Origin: Variovorax fucosicus
GTDB taxonomy: Bacteria; Pseudomonadota; Gammaproteobacteria; Burkholderiales; Burkholderiaceae_C
Length of the DNA stretch: 64,000 bases
NCBI RefSeq assembly: GCF_030316825.1
Contig: NZ_JASZYU010000001.1
Span: 1,488,001-1,552,000 of the forward strand
Reading direction: 5' to 3'
Shown here: one piece after another, positions 51,446-59,772 of the stretch
Layout: every line of letters starts with the position of its first letter
How positions within the stretch are numbered: the first letter of the stretch is position 1
The notes under the pieces: generated by a model
Database searches by the model: none
Seen by the model: the letters and a program-made list of their open reading frames with translations, nothing else
What the model was told of the DNA's origin: nothing
Program-made: the position numbers and the translations under genes

Positions 51446-51832
51446 ATGGCCCACCTGTCGTACGTCAACGTGTTCGCGAAAGACGTGGTCGCGCTCAGCG
51501 GCTTCTACCAGCGCGTGTTCGGCTTTCCCGAGATCGAGGCGATCCGTTCGCCGATCTTTCGCGGACTCGACACCGGTCGGTCCAGCCTCGGCTTCAACGC
51601 GCTGGACGCCTACGAGTTGCTGCACCTGGCCGAGTTCTCGGACACGCGCGGCGTCAAGTTCCTGCTGAACATCGACGTCGACAGCCAGGCCGAGGTCGAC
51701 CGCATGGTGCCCATCGCCGTCGAGGCCGGCGCCACGCTGGTCAAGGCGCCCTATGTCACCTACTACCACTGGTACCAGTCGGTACTGCTCGACCCCGAAG
51801 GCAATGTGTTCCGCATCAATTTCATGATGTGA
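51446..51832 (+). CDS. VOC family protein
   Basis: A single VOC/glyoxalase-fold domain, 128 residues: LSYVNVFAKDVVALSGFYQRVFGFPE at the start and WYQSVLLDPEGNVFRINFM at the end. It starts 13 bp after the dioxygenase gene and lies within the seven-gene operon. Function unknown. It could process the dioxygenase product or hold a metal-bound substrate. Confidence 0.87.
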   Translation: MAHLSYVNVFAKDVVALSGFYQRVFGFPEIEAIRSPIFRGLDTGRSSLGFNALDAYELLHLAEFSDTRGVKFLLNIDVDSQAEVDRMVPIAVEAGATLVKAPYVTYYHWYQSVLLDPEGNVFRINFMM

Positions 51833-51894
51833 CGAGCGCCTGCGGCCAGTCGTTTTTTTCTAGTCCTCCCCTGCCCACCACGAAAGGTTCTTCC

Positions 51895-52986
51895 ATGTTC
51901 CGCACTCTTTCCCCAGGCGCTGTTCTGGCGCTGACCGTCTGCACCGTGCTGGCGGTGCCCGCCATGGCCGCCGACGGCTTCACCCTCAAGGGCGAACCGA
52001 AGATCGCCATGCTGTATTTCGGCCCCAAGAACGACGGCGGCTGGACGCAGGCCTTCGACGAGGCGCGCATCAAGGTCGAGACCGCGCTGGGCAAGAAGAT
52101 CCAGTTCGTCGAGAACGTGCCCGAAGATGCGTCGGCCATCAAGCCGGCCGCCGAGCGCTTCATTTCGCGCGGCGCCAACATCGTGATCGGCACCGCCTTC
52201 GGCTACTCCGACACCTTCAAGGAGCTGGCTGCCAAGTACCCCGACGTCGCCTTCCTGAACGGCTCGGGCACCACCAACGGCACCAACCTCGAATCGTTCT
52301 ACGGCCGCACCTACGAAAGCCAGTACCTCTGCGGCATGGCCGCCGGCGCGGCGTCGAAGAGCGGCAAGCTCGGCTTCGTCGCGGCCAACCCGTTCGGCGT
52401 GGTGAACTGGACCGTCAACGCGTTCGCGCTCGGCGCGCAGAAGATGAATCCGAACGCCACCGTCAACGTGATCTACACCGGCGCCTGGAACGACCCGGTG
52501 AAAGAGCGCGCGGCCGCGATGGCGCTGATCGACCAGGGTGCCGACGTGATCGGCCAGCACGTCGACTCGCCCACACCGCAGATCGTGGCGCAGGAGCGCG
52601 GCGTCTACGGTACCGGCCACCACCGCGACCTGCGCCAGTTCGCGCCCAAGGCCACGCTGTGCTCGTCGGTCTGGGTCTGGGACAAGTTCCTCACGCCGGA
52701 GTTGAAGAAGGTCATGGCGGGCAACTGGAAGCCTTCGCAGTACGGCGCCTTCATCGAGATGAAGGACGGCGGCACCGACATCGCCGGCTTCGGCGCGGGC
52801 GTGCCGAAGGACAAGGCCGCGCTGATCACCGCGGAACGCGATGCGATCCTCAAGGGCAAGCAGGTCTATGCAGGCCCGCTGAAAGACCGCGACGGCAAGG
52901 AACGCGTGGCCGCCGGCGCCGCGCTGTCGGACGCCGACCTCTGGAAGATGGACTGGTACGTCAAGGGCGTGGTCACGCAGAAGTAG
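51895..52986 (+). CDS. BMP-family ABC transporter substrate-binding protein (nucleoside/nucleobase type)
   Basis: Periplasmic binding protein of the Med/BMP (PnrA-like) family, 363 residues. A signal peptide (1-23, ending AMA-A) is followed by KIAMLYFGPKNDGGWTQAFDEA, the GTAFGYSDTFKELAAKYPDVAF strand and RTYESQYLCGMAAGAASKSG. Relatives bind purine nucleosides or other nucleobase compounds. AAAGG precedes the ATG at 51895. With the next three genes it makes a complete BmpDEFG/Nup-like importer. Confidence 0.94.
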   Translation: MFRTLSPGAVLALTVCTVLAVPAMAADGFTLKGEPKIAMLYFGPKNDGGWTQAFDEARIKVETALGKKIQFVENVPEDASAIKPAAERFISRGANIVIGTAFGYSDTFKELAAKYPDVAFLNGSGTTNGTNLESFYGRTYESQYLCGMAAGAASKSGKLGFVAANPFGVVNWTVNAFALGAQKMNPNATVNVIYTGAWNDPVKERAAAMALIDQGADVIGQHVDSPTPQIVAQERGVYGTGHHRDLRQFAPKATLCSSVWVWDKFLTPELKKVMAGNWKPSQYGAFIEMKDGGTDIAGFGAGVPKDKAALITAERDAILKGKQVYAGPLKDRDGKERVAAGAALSDADLWKMDWYVKGVVTQK

Positions 52987-53024
52987 GCGCACGAGGCACG
53001 ACACGGGCACGGCACAAGGCAGGG

Positions 53025-54545
53025 ATGGCGACCGCACTTCAACTGACGGGCATCGGCAAGTCCTTCGACGGCTTCAAGGCGCTGATCGATGCGGACTTCA
53101 GCGTGCGCCGGGGCGAGGTGCATGCGCTGCTCGGCGAGAACGGCGCGGGCAAGTCGTCGCTGATGAACATCGCGGCCGGGCTCTACGCGCCCGAGGCCGG
53201 CCAGATCCTGGTCGACGACAACCCGGTGCAGTTCAGCGGCCCGCGTGACGCGGCGCGCCACCACATCGGCATGGTGCACCAGCACTTCAAGCTGGTGAAG
53301 CCGTTTACCGTGGCCGAGAACATCATGCTGGGCCATCCGCTCGCCACTGGCGAGGGCAGCCACCGCAAGCGGCTTGCCACGCTCGAGGCCGAGATCCGCG
53401 CCAAGGCCGCGGCGCTGGGCTTCGACATCGATCCGCGCCAGCGCACCGAGCGCCTGTCGATCGCCGAGCAGCAGCGCGTCGAGATCCTGAAGGTGCTGCT
53501 GGCCGGCGCGCGCATCCTGATCCTCGACGAACCCACCGCCGTGCTGACCGACCAGGAGGCCGAGCGCCTGCTGTCTACCGTGCATGCGCTCTCGCGCAAC
53601 GGCGCCGCGGTGGTGCTGGTCACGCACAAGATGGCCGACGTCAAGACCTGGGCCGACCGCGTGACCGTGATGCGCGGCGGCCGCACGATCCGGACGGTCG
53701 ATCCCCGGACCGTGGCGATCGCGGAGCTGGTGCAGCTCACGGTCGGCGAATCGATCGCGCTGCCCGGCGCCGGGCAGCGCACGCGCACGCCGGCCGGCGA
53801 GGCGCGGCTCACGGTTCGCGGACTGCGCTCGGCCCCGGCCGCCGGCCGCCCTGCGCTCGACGGCGTCGACCTCACGCTGCACGCCGGCGAGATCTACGGC
53901 CTGGCGGGTGTCGGTGGCAACGGGCAGAGCGAGCTGTCCGCGGCGCTGATGGGGCTCGACCCCGCGATCGAAGGCAGCATCACGCTGCAGGATTTCGGCG
54001 ACCTGCGGGCCGCCACCACTTCCGGTCGCCGTGCGCTGCAGTTCGCGGCCATCCCGGCGGATCGCTACGGCATTGCACTGGCGGGCGCCTTGTCGGTGGC
54101 CGAGAACTTCGGCATCGGCCAGGTGCATGACGGGCGCTACGGTTCGCCCTGGCGGCTCGACACGAAGCAGATGGAAGCCGACGCGAAGACGGCCGTTGCG
54201 GCGTTCGACGTGCAGGGCGTGCGCCAGCTCGACCAGAAGGCCGCGCTGCTGTCCGGCGGCAATGCACAGAAGCTGGTGCTTGCGCGCGAGTTCGGCCGCG
54301 CGCCGCGCATCGTGCTGGCACACAGCCCGAGCCGCGGCCTCGACGTGCGCGCCAGCGCCGAGGTGCATGCGCGGCTGCTGGCTGCGCGCGATGCGGGCGC
54401 CGCGGTGCTGCTGATCAGCGAAGACCTCGACGAGGTGCTGGCCCTATCGGATCGCGTGGGCGTGATGACGCGCGGGCGCATCGTGGCCGAATTCGAACAG
54501 CCGGCCGATCGACAGGCGATCGGGCAGGCGATGGTGAGCAGATGA
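53025..54545 (+). CDS. ABC transporter ATP-binding protein (double-domain, BMP/sugar type)
   Basis: Fused tandem ATPase of 506 residues. First half: Walker A LLGENGAGKSSLMNI, Q-loop in GMVHQHFKL, signature LSIAEQQRVEILK and Walker B ILILDEPTAVLT. Second half: GVGGNGQSELSAALMG in the Walker A place (no Lys, as usual in this family), signature LLSGGNAQKLVLARE and RIVLAHSPSRGLDV with the Walker B Glu replaced, so the second site is probably non-hydrolytic. Overlaps the first permease gene by ATGA. Confidence 0.94.
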   Translation: MATALQLTGIGKSFDGFKALIDADFSVRRGEVHALLGENGAGKSSLMNIAAGLYAPEAGQILVDDNPVQFSGPRDAARHHIGMVHQHFKLVKPFTVAENIMLGHPLATGEGSHRKRLATLEAEIRAKAAALGFDIDPRQRTERLSIAEQQRVEILKVLLAGARILILDEPTAVLTDQEAERLLSTVHALSRNGAAVVLVTHKMADVKTWADRVTVMRGGRTIRTVDPRTVAIAELVQLTVGESIALPGAGQRTRTPAGEARLTVRGLRSAPAAGRPALDGVDLTLHAGEIYGLAGVGGNGQSELSAALMGLDPAIEGSITLQDFGDLRAATTSGRRALQFAAIPADRYGIALAGALSVAENFGIGQVHDGRYGSPWRLDTKQMEADAKTAVAAFDVQGVRQLDQKAALLSGGNAQKLVLAREFGRAPRIVLAHSPSRGLDVRASAEVHARLLAARDAGAAVLLISEDLDEVLALSDRVGVMTRGRIVAEFEQPADRQAIGQAMVSR

Positions 54546-55696
54546 ACTCCACCCCCTTGCAGGCGGCAGCGCCAGCGGCCGGGCAAAGCCAGCTCCGTGG
54601 TGTTCCCGGCAAAGAGCCCACCGCGCAGGCCCGGCCGCTGGCCAGCCGCCGTTTCGCGCTGGAAATCCGCCAGCAGATGGCCTGGCCGCGGCAGGCGCTG
54701 ATCCTGGCCGTGTCGCTCGCGATCGGCATGGGCATCTCGGCCGCGATCCTGGTGGCGGCCGGCGTGCCCGCCAACGAACTGCTCAACGAATTCGTGCTGC
54801 AGACGCTGTTCGACAAGCAGAGCCTGCAGGCCGTGCTGTTTCAGGCCGCACCGATGATCCTGGTCGGCATCGCGGCGTCGCTGGCGTTCCGCGCACGCTT
54901 CTGGAACCTGGGGCTCGAAGGCCAGATGATCTGGGGCGCGATCGGCGCGACGGCGATCTCCTTCTTCGACCTCGGCCCGCCCGCGCTGCGCCTGCCGTTG
55001 ATGCTGGCCATGGCGATCGCGTTCGGCCTGCTCTGGGCGCTGGCGCCGGCGCTGCTCAAGCTCAGGCTGGGCGTGAACGAGATCATCTCGTCGCTGATGC
55101 TCAACTACATTGCGGGCAACTTCCTGCTGCACCTGGTGTACGGGGCCTGGAAAGACCCGAAGGATTCGTTTCCGTACTCGCCGCAGTTCCGCGCCTTCGA
55201 GCGCCTGCCGGAATGGTTCGGCAATGTCAGCACAGCCGCCATCGGGCTGGCGCTGTGCGTGGCACTTCTTGCCTGGTGGTTCGTCGGCGTCAGCCGCGCC
55301 GGGCTGTACCTGCGCTTCGTCGATGCCAATCCGCGCATGGCCGATGCGGTGGGCGTGCCGGTGCGGCGCATGATCCTGTCGGCGGTGCTGCTGTCGGGCG
55401 CGCTCTCGGGCATTGCGGGCTTCGTCGTCGTGGCGGGCCAGGAAGGCCGGCTGACGCAGGCCTTCCATTCGGGCTACGGCTTCTCCGGCATCCTGATCGC
55501 CTTCCTCGCGCGCAACAACCCGCTGGCGGCAACCGTGGTCGCGGTGCTGGTGGCGGCCTTGTTCGTGGCCGGACGGAACCTGCAGGTTTTCTATCAGATC
55601 CCGTTCTCGATGGTGCAGCTGATCCAGGCGATCGTGGTGATCTGCGTGGCATCGTCGGACTTCTTCATCCGCCACCGCATCCGCAACGTCCGATGA
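54542..55696 (+). CDS. ABC transporter permease 1 (BMP system)
   Basis: Membrane-spanning subunit of the importer, 384 residues. After about 35 hydrophilic residues come eight to ten hydrophobic helices, with the family segments FRARFWNLGLEGQMIWGAIGA, LRLGVNEIISSLMLNYIAG and GYGFSGILIAFLARNNPLAA. The first 22 residues (STPLQAAAPAAGQSQLRG) are encoded by a degenerate copy of the genome's dispersed repeat, so this N-terminal tail seems to be a late addition. ATGA overlaps at both ends couple it with the ATPase and with permease 2. Confidence 0.94.
   Translation: MNSTPLQAAAPAAGQSQLRGVPGKEPTAQARPLASRRFALEIRQQMAWPRQALILAVSLAIGMGISAAILVAAGVPANELLNEFVLQTLFDKQSLQAVLFQAAPMILVGIAASLAFRARFWNLGLEGQMIWGAIGATAISFFDLGPPALRLPLMLAMAIAFGLLWALAPALLKLRLGVNEIISSLMLNYIAGNFLLHLVYGAWKDPKDSFPYSPQFRAFERLPEWFGNVSTAAIGLALCVALLAWWFVGVSRAGLYLRFVDANPRMADAVGVPVRRMILSAVLLSGALSGIAGFVVVAGQEGRLTQAFHSGYGFSGILIAFLARNNPLAATVVAVLVAALFVAGRNLQVFYQIPFSMVQLIQAIVVICVASSDFFIRHRIRNVR
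54548..54608 (+). repeat. Degenerate partial repeat copy 4, inside the permease coding sequence
   Basis: 61 bp that align without gaps to the second half of the copy at 58721-58822 (from the CCCCC hairpin through CAACACCAGCGGC and CGGCAAAGCC to GGTGTTCCC), with about 12 mismatches by hand count. It starts 3 codons after the permease ATG and is read in frame. Confidence 0.65.
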
Positions 55697-56628
55697 ACGC
55701 CTTCGCCATCGCCACCAACTGGCTCGGCAACGCGCCGGACTTCGCCGTGCCCTACGCGCTGGCCGCGCTGGGCCTGATCCTCACCGAACGCGCGGGCGTG
55801 CTGTCGCTCGGCGCCGAGGGGCTGATGCTGGTCGGCGCGCTGGCCGGCATCGGCGCGCAGATCGCGCTGGGACAGCCGGGCATCTCGCTGGTGATCGCGA
55901 TGCTGGCGGCCAGCGGCGTGTCGCTGCTGTTCGCGGTGATGGTGATCCTGCTGCGCGTGAACCAGGTGATCGCCGGGCTTGCGCTGGTGTTCTTCTGCCA
56001 GGGCCTCACCAGTCTCATGGGGACGCTGTTCGGCTGGACCAACGTCGCCGTCACGAGCTTCAGCGCGATCCCGCTGTGGCCCCTGTCCGACCTGCCGCTG
56101 GTCGGCCGGTTGTTCGCGCAGAACATCGTCGTGTACCTCACGCTGCCGATCTTCATCGGCGTGGTCTGGTATCTCACGCGCACCAGCGCCGGCCTGCGCC
56201 TGCGCGCGGTCGGCGAGAACCCGCAGGCGGCCGATGCGGCCGGCATCAGCGTCACCGCATGGCGCTTTGCGGCCGTGCTCGCGGGCGCTGCACTGGTCGG
56301 CCTGGCCGGCGCCTACATCTCGGTCGTCAGCACCAAGCTGTGGATCGCGGGCATGACCGGCGGGCGTGGCTGGATCGCGGTCGGCCTCGTGATCTTCGCG
56401 CGCTGGTCGCCGTGGAAGGCACTGGCCGGCGCAGTGCTGTTCGGCTGCATCGAGGCGCTCATTCCGCAACTCGCCGCGGCCGGCGTGCAGTTGCCGCAGT
56501 ATTTCGTGCTGATGACGCCCTATGCGGTGACGCTGGCCGTGATGGTGTGGGTGGCGCTGGCACGCCGCGGTGGCGACGGCGAGCCCGGCGCGCTGGGCCA
56601 GCCCTACCTGCGGGAGGAACGCCGATGA
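55693..56628 (+). CDS. ABC transporter permease 2 (BMP system)
   Basis: Second membrane subunit, 311 residues, eight or so hydrophobic helices. Family segments: LILTERAGVLSLGAEGLMLVGA, RVNQVIAGLALVFFCQGLTSL, LRLRAVGENPQAADAAGI and GMTGGRGWIAVGLVIFARW. It overlaps permease 1 and the next hydrolase by ATGA each, giving tight translational coupling through the end of the operon. Confidence 0.94.
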   Translation: MNAFAIATNWLGNAPDFAVPYALAALGLILTERAGVLSLGAEGLMLVGALAGIGAQIALGQPGISLVIAMLAASGVSLLFAVMVILLRVNQVIAGLALVFFCQGLTSLMGTLFGWTNVAVTSFSAIPLWPLSDLPLVGRLFAQNIVVYLTLPIFIGVVWYLTRTSAGLRLRAVGENPQAADAAGISVTAWRFAAVLAGAALVGLAGAYISVVSTKLWIAGMTGGRGWIAVGLVIFARWSPWKALAGAVLFGCIEALIPQLAAAGVQLPQYFVLMTPYAVTLAVMVWVALARRGGDGEPGALGQPYLREERR

Positions 56629-57326
56629 CGCCGATGACACCAACGCCCCTGCGCGCCTTCGTCTACGAACAGCCGCGCGAACTGGACGCGGCGCAGTTCG
56701 CCGACTACCTCGACCCGGCCACCACGGCGGTGATCTCGATCGACATGCACCGCGGCCACCTCGACGATTCGCCCGACTGCCCCTGCCCCGCACCGCGGGC
56801 GCGCGACGTGGTGGCGCCGATCGACGCGTTCCACGACGCCGTGCGTGCACTCGGCGGCCGCATCGTGCACGTGAAGTCGACGCTGCGGCCCGATGGGGTC
56901 GACGACGTGCGCGGCATTCCGTCCGCCTGGCGCCGCACCTTTCCGCTGCATGTGGGCCCGATCCCGAATGCCGATGCGCACGCGATCGAAGGCTCGCCGT
57001 GGACCGAATGGGTCACGCGAGTCGAGCCCGGCGACATGCGCGTCGAGAACAAGCGGCGCCTGTCGGCCTTCTACCCGACCGATCTGGATTTCTTGCTGCG
57101 CAACCAGCGCATCACGACGGTGGTGCTCGACGGCGGCTTCACCGACTGCTGCGTGCTCAACACGGCGTTCGATGCCAACAACCACAACTACCGCGTGATC
57201 GTGCTGCGCGATCTGGTGCGCGGCACCGACGCGGCGCTCGAAGCCGCGGCGCTCACCATGGTGTCGCTGCACCTAGGCCTGGTGATGGAGTCGCAGGATC
57301 TGCTGGCCCAGTGGCGCGGCGGCTGA
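56625..57326 (+). CDS. Isochorismatase-fold cysteine hydrolase (amidase-like)
   Basis: Last gene of the dioxygenase-ABC operon, 233 residues. The cysteine-hydrolase triad is complete: Asp in AVISIDMHRGHLDD, Lys in VENKRRLSAF and Cys in LDGGFTDCCVLNTAFD. RutB, biuret hydrolase and N-carbamoyl amidases share this fold; with RutR and sigma-54 control, release of ammonia or carbamate from a ring-cleavage product is likely. Exact substrate unknown. Its stop adjoins the stop of the next, convergent gene (57326/57327). Confidence 0.9.
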   Translation: MTPMTPTPLRAFVYEQPRELDAAQFADYLDPATTAVISIDMHRGHLDDSPDCPCPAPRARDVVAPIDAFHDAVRALGGRIVHVKSTLRPDGVDDVRGIPSAWRRTFPLHVGPIPNADAHAIEGSPWTEWVTRVEPGDMRVENKRRLSAFYPTDLDFLLRNQRITTVVLDGGFTDCCVLNTAFDANNHNYRVIVLRDLVRGTDAALEAAALTMVSLHLGLVMESQDLLAQWRGG

Positions 57327-58085
57327 TCAACTCTGCGCGCCGAGCCAGCCCCGCACCACTTCCGGCAAGTTGCCCTGCGCCGCCTGCCAAACGACTTCAG
57401 GCGCCGCGATGTGCACGCCGGGCGGTGCGGTGCGCAGCGCCAGCTCGACGAACTCGGCCACCTTGCTGGCACGCACCGGCTGCTCGCTGTTCGGCACCAT
57501 GAAGCGGAAGATCGACAGCATCCATGCCGCCAGCCGCTCGGCCGGATTGGCGAAACGCTGCGCGGCCGGCTTCTGCGCCGAGCGCACCAGCAGCACGCGC
57601 TCGAAGCCGAGCGCCACCACGGCCTGTTCGTCGAGGCTGGCCAGCCCTCGCTTGAGCGCCTCGGGCATCCGGCCCTGCGCGTGCGGCTGCACGATCGCCA
57701 GCGTCTGCACGCCGCAGGCCTTGAGCCAGCGCGCGAGTTCGGGCAGTTCGGCCGGCGCGGGCGTCCAGAGCGCGCGCTCGCGGTCGTGATAGAGGCGCGG
57801 CGGGTCGAACGACACCAGCGCCGCATCGGCCTTGCGCAACGGCCACTGCGCGATCGGCCCGGCCGGCACGACGGCCGTTTCCACGCCGCGCAGCCCGTCG
57901 GTGATCGGCTCTTTCGCCAGCACCAGCATGTGGGCATGGCGCTGCGCGCCGGCCATGCGCCGCAACAGTTCGTTGCCGAGCGCCCCAGTGGCGCCGGCGA
58001 TCAGCAAAGTGGTCGCGGCAGCCCCGGTGTAGGACGGCGGCTTGCGTTGCGCCGCCTGCAGTGCCTGAAAGGGATCGACCACCAT
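57327..58085 (-). CDS. NAD(P)-binding Rossmann-fold protein (atypical SDR)
   Basis: A 252-residue atypical SDR-like protein with a clear dinucleotide loop, LLIAGATGALGNELLRRM, but no YxxxK catalytic pair that I can see. C-terminal RASKVAEFVELALRTAP resembles NAD(P)H-binding regulators of the NmrA or HTATIP2 type. Likely a cofactor-binding or redox-sensing protein. It is convergent with the transporter operon and divergent from lemA across 45 bp. Confidence 0.83.
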   Translation of the reverse strand: MVVDPFQALQAAQRKPPSYTGAAATTLLIAGATGALGNELLRRMAGAQRHAHMLVLAKEPITDGLRGVETAVVPAGPIAQWPLRKADAALVSFDPPRLYHDRERALWTPAPAELPELARWLKACGVQTLAIVQPHAQGRMPEALKRGLASLDEQAVVALGFERVLLVRSAQKPAAQRFANPAERLAAWMLSIFRFMVPNSEQPVRASKVAEFVELALRTAPPGVHIAAPEVVWQAAQGNLPEVVRGWLGAQS

Positions 58086-58130
58086 CCATCTATGCTAACT
58101 TCGCCGCCTTGCACTCAGGAGGATCGCTCG

Positions 58131-58721
58131 ATGTTGAAACGCTGGCTTGGAATGATGGTGCTGGCCCTGTCGCTGACGGGCTGCGGATACAACGACTTTC
58201 AGAAGCTCGACGAGGCGAGCAAGTCTGCCTGGAGCGAGGTGCTGAACCAGTACCAGCGCCGTGCCGACCTGGTGCCGAACATCGTCGCCAGCGTGAAGGG
58301 CGAGGCCAATTTCGAGCAGGAGACGCTCACCAAGGTGATCGAGGCGCGCGCCAAGGCCACGTCGATCCAGGTCACGCCCGAGACGCTGAACAACCCCGAG
58401 GCGTTCAACAAGTTCCAGCAGGCACAGGGTGAGCTGTCAGGCGCGTTGTCGCGGCTCATGGTGGTGGCCGAGCGCTATCCGACGCTGCAGGCCAACCAGG
58501 CGTTTCGCGACCTGCGCGTGACGCTCGAAGGCACCGAGAACCGCATCACCGTGGCGCGCAACAACTACATCAAGACGGTGCAGGAGTACAACGTGCTCTC
58601 GCGCAGCTTTCCGACCAACGTGACGGCCAAGATCTTCGGCTACCCGCCGAAACAGACCTTCAGCGTGCAGAACGAGGCCGAGATCTCCAAGCCACCCACG
58701 GTCGACTTCAACAAGAAGTAG
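58131..58721 (+). CDS. lemA: LemA family lipoprotein
   Basis: Membrane-attached helical protein, 196 residues. Lipobox LSLTGCGYNDFQ (Cys18), then NQYQRRADLVPNIVASVKGEANFEQETL and TVQEYNVLSRSFPTNVTAKIFGYPPKQTF, which are LemA marks. AGGAGG lies eight bases before the ATG. It is paired with two TPM-domain genes, the usual lemA-ygcG set. Role unknown; these sets are linked with envelope stress in some bacteria. Confidence 0.93.
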   Translation: MLKRWLGMMVLALSLTGCGYNDFQKLDEASKSAWSEVLNQYQRRADLVPNIVASVKGEANFEQETLTKVIEARAKATSIQVTPETLNNPEAFNKFQQAQGELSGALSRLMVVAERYPTLQANQAFRDLRVTLEGTENRITVARNNYIKTVQEYNVLSRSFPTNVTAKIFGYPPKQTFSVQNEAEISKPPTVDFNKK

Positions 58722-58822
58722 GTCCACCCCCAGTCTTCGCGCACTTCGTGTCGCTTCGCCAACCCCCTCGCCGGGGGCAACACCAGCGGCCCGGCAAAGC
58801 CGGTTCCGCGGTGTTCCCCGAA
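58721..58822 (+). repeat. Dispersed intergenic repeat, copy 3 (lemA-TPM gap)
   Basis: Third full copy of the repeat at 22987-23086, filling the whole gap between the lemA stop and the next ATG. It has the CCCCC-N4-GGGGG stem, CAACACCAGCGGC and the CGGC-AAA-GCCG stem. The start codon of the TPM gene lies directly at its end. Confidence 0.87.
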
Positions 58823-59770
58823 ATGGCCGCGCCTTCGGCGGCGGCCTTCTTGCGATGGGTGCTGGCCGCCTGCTTCTTTTTTGTGCTGGCGCCGGCAGGG
58901 GCATTCGCGCAGGGGGTGCTGCCGGTGCCGGCGCTCACGGCCCGGGTGATCGACCAGACCGGCACGCTCGATGCCACGCAGTTGCAGGTGCTCGAGGCCA
59001 AGCTGGCCGGGTTCGAGCAGAAGAAGGGGTCGCAGATCGTGGTGCTGATGGTGCCGACCACGGCGCCGGAAGACATCGCGAGCTATGCCCACCGCGTTGC
59101 CGCCACCTGGAAGATCGGCCGCAAGGAGGTGGGCGATGGCGTGCTGGTGATCGTGGCGAAGGACGACCGCAAGATGCGCATCGAGGTCGCCAAGGCCCTT
59201 GAAGGCGCGGTGCCCGATCTGGCGGCGGCGCGCATCATCGACAACGAGATGAAGCCGCGCTTTCGCAACAACGATTTTGCGGGCGGGCTCAGCGCGGCGA
59301 CCGACCAGCTCATCGCGCGCATCAACGGCGAGGCACTGCCCGAGGTCAGCGGTGAAGCCGGCGGCAAGGGCGCCGGCGGCCTGCTCGGCAACCTCGACAT
59401 CGACTGGGCCGAGCTTGGCATCTTCCTGTTCTTCGGCGTGCTCGTGATCGGCCGCGTCGCGCGCTCGATTTTCGGCAACAAGCTGGGGCCGCTGGTCACC
59501 GGCCTTGGGGCGGGCGCGATCGCGATGGTCGTCACCGCCAGCGTGGTGCTGGCCGTGATCGCCGGTTTCGTGGCGCTGCTGTTCACGCTGTTCTCGGGCG
59601 CCATCTCCCTGCCCTCGCTCGGTGGCGGGCGCGGTGGCGGCGGTTTTGGCGGTGGCGGTGGTGGGTTTGGCGGCGGCTTCGGCGGCGGCTCGTCGGGTGG
59701 CGGGGGCGGTGGCTTCAGCTCCGGCGGTGGTGGCGATTTCGGGGGCGGTGGCGCCTCGGGGGACTGGTAG
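58823..59770 (+). CDS. TPM-domain (YgcG) membrane protein with Gly-rich tail
   Basis: A 315-residue protein: signal peptide (about 12-33, FLRWVLAACFFFVLAPAGAFAQ), TPM domain (about 40-180, with DQTGTLDATQLQVLEAKLAGFEQ and VIVAKDDRKMRIEVAKALEG), two hydrophobic helices, then a Gly/Ser tail of about 60 residues ending in a DW. Typical YgcG architecture. The ATG at 58823 touches the repeat and has no clear ribosome binding site; a start at TTG or GTG near 58850 is an alternative. Operon with lemA and the next TPM gene. Confidence 0.88.
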   Translation: MAAPSAAAFLRWVLAACFFFVLAPAGAFAQGVLPVPALTARVIDQTGTLDATQLQVLEAKLAGFEQKKGSQIVVLMVPTTAPEDIASYAHRVAATWKIGRKEVGDGVLVIVAKDDRKMRIEVAKALEGAVPDLAAARIIDNEMKPRFRNNDFAGGLSAATDQLIARINGEALPEVSGEAGGKGAGGLLGNLDIDWAELGIFLFFGVLVIGRVARSIFGNKLGPLVTGLGAGAIAMVVTASVVLAVIAGFVALLFTLFSGAISLPSLGGGRGGGGFGGGGGGFGGGFGGGSSGGGGGGFSSGGGGDFGGGGASGDW

Positions 59771-59772
59771 CG

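Noticed and set aside
52866-54368. Long minus-strand frame opposite the ABC ATPase
   Set aside because: Antisense shadow of a well-supported gene with both ATPase motif sets.
59620-59770. GGC/GGT-rich repetitive stretch as a possible satellite or CRISPR-like array
   Set aside because: It encodes the Gly/Ser tail of the TPM protein; there are no regular repeat-spacer units.
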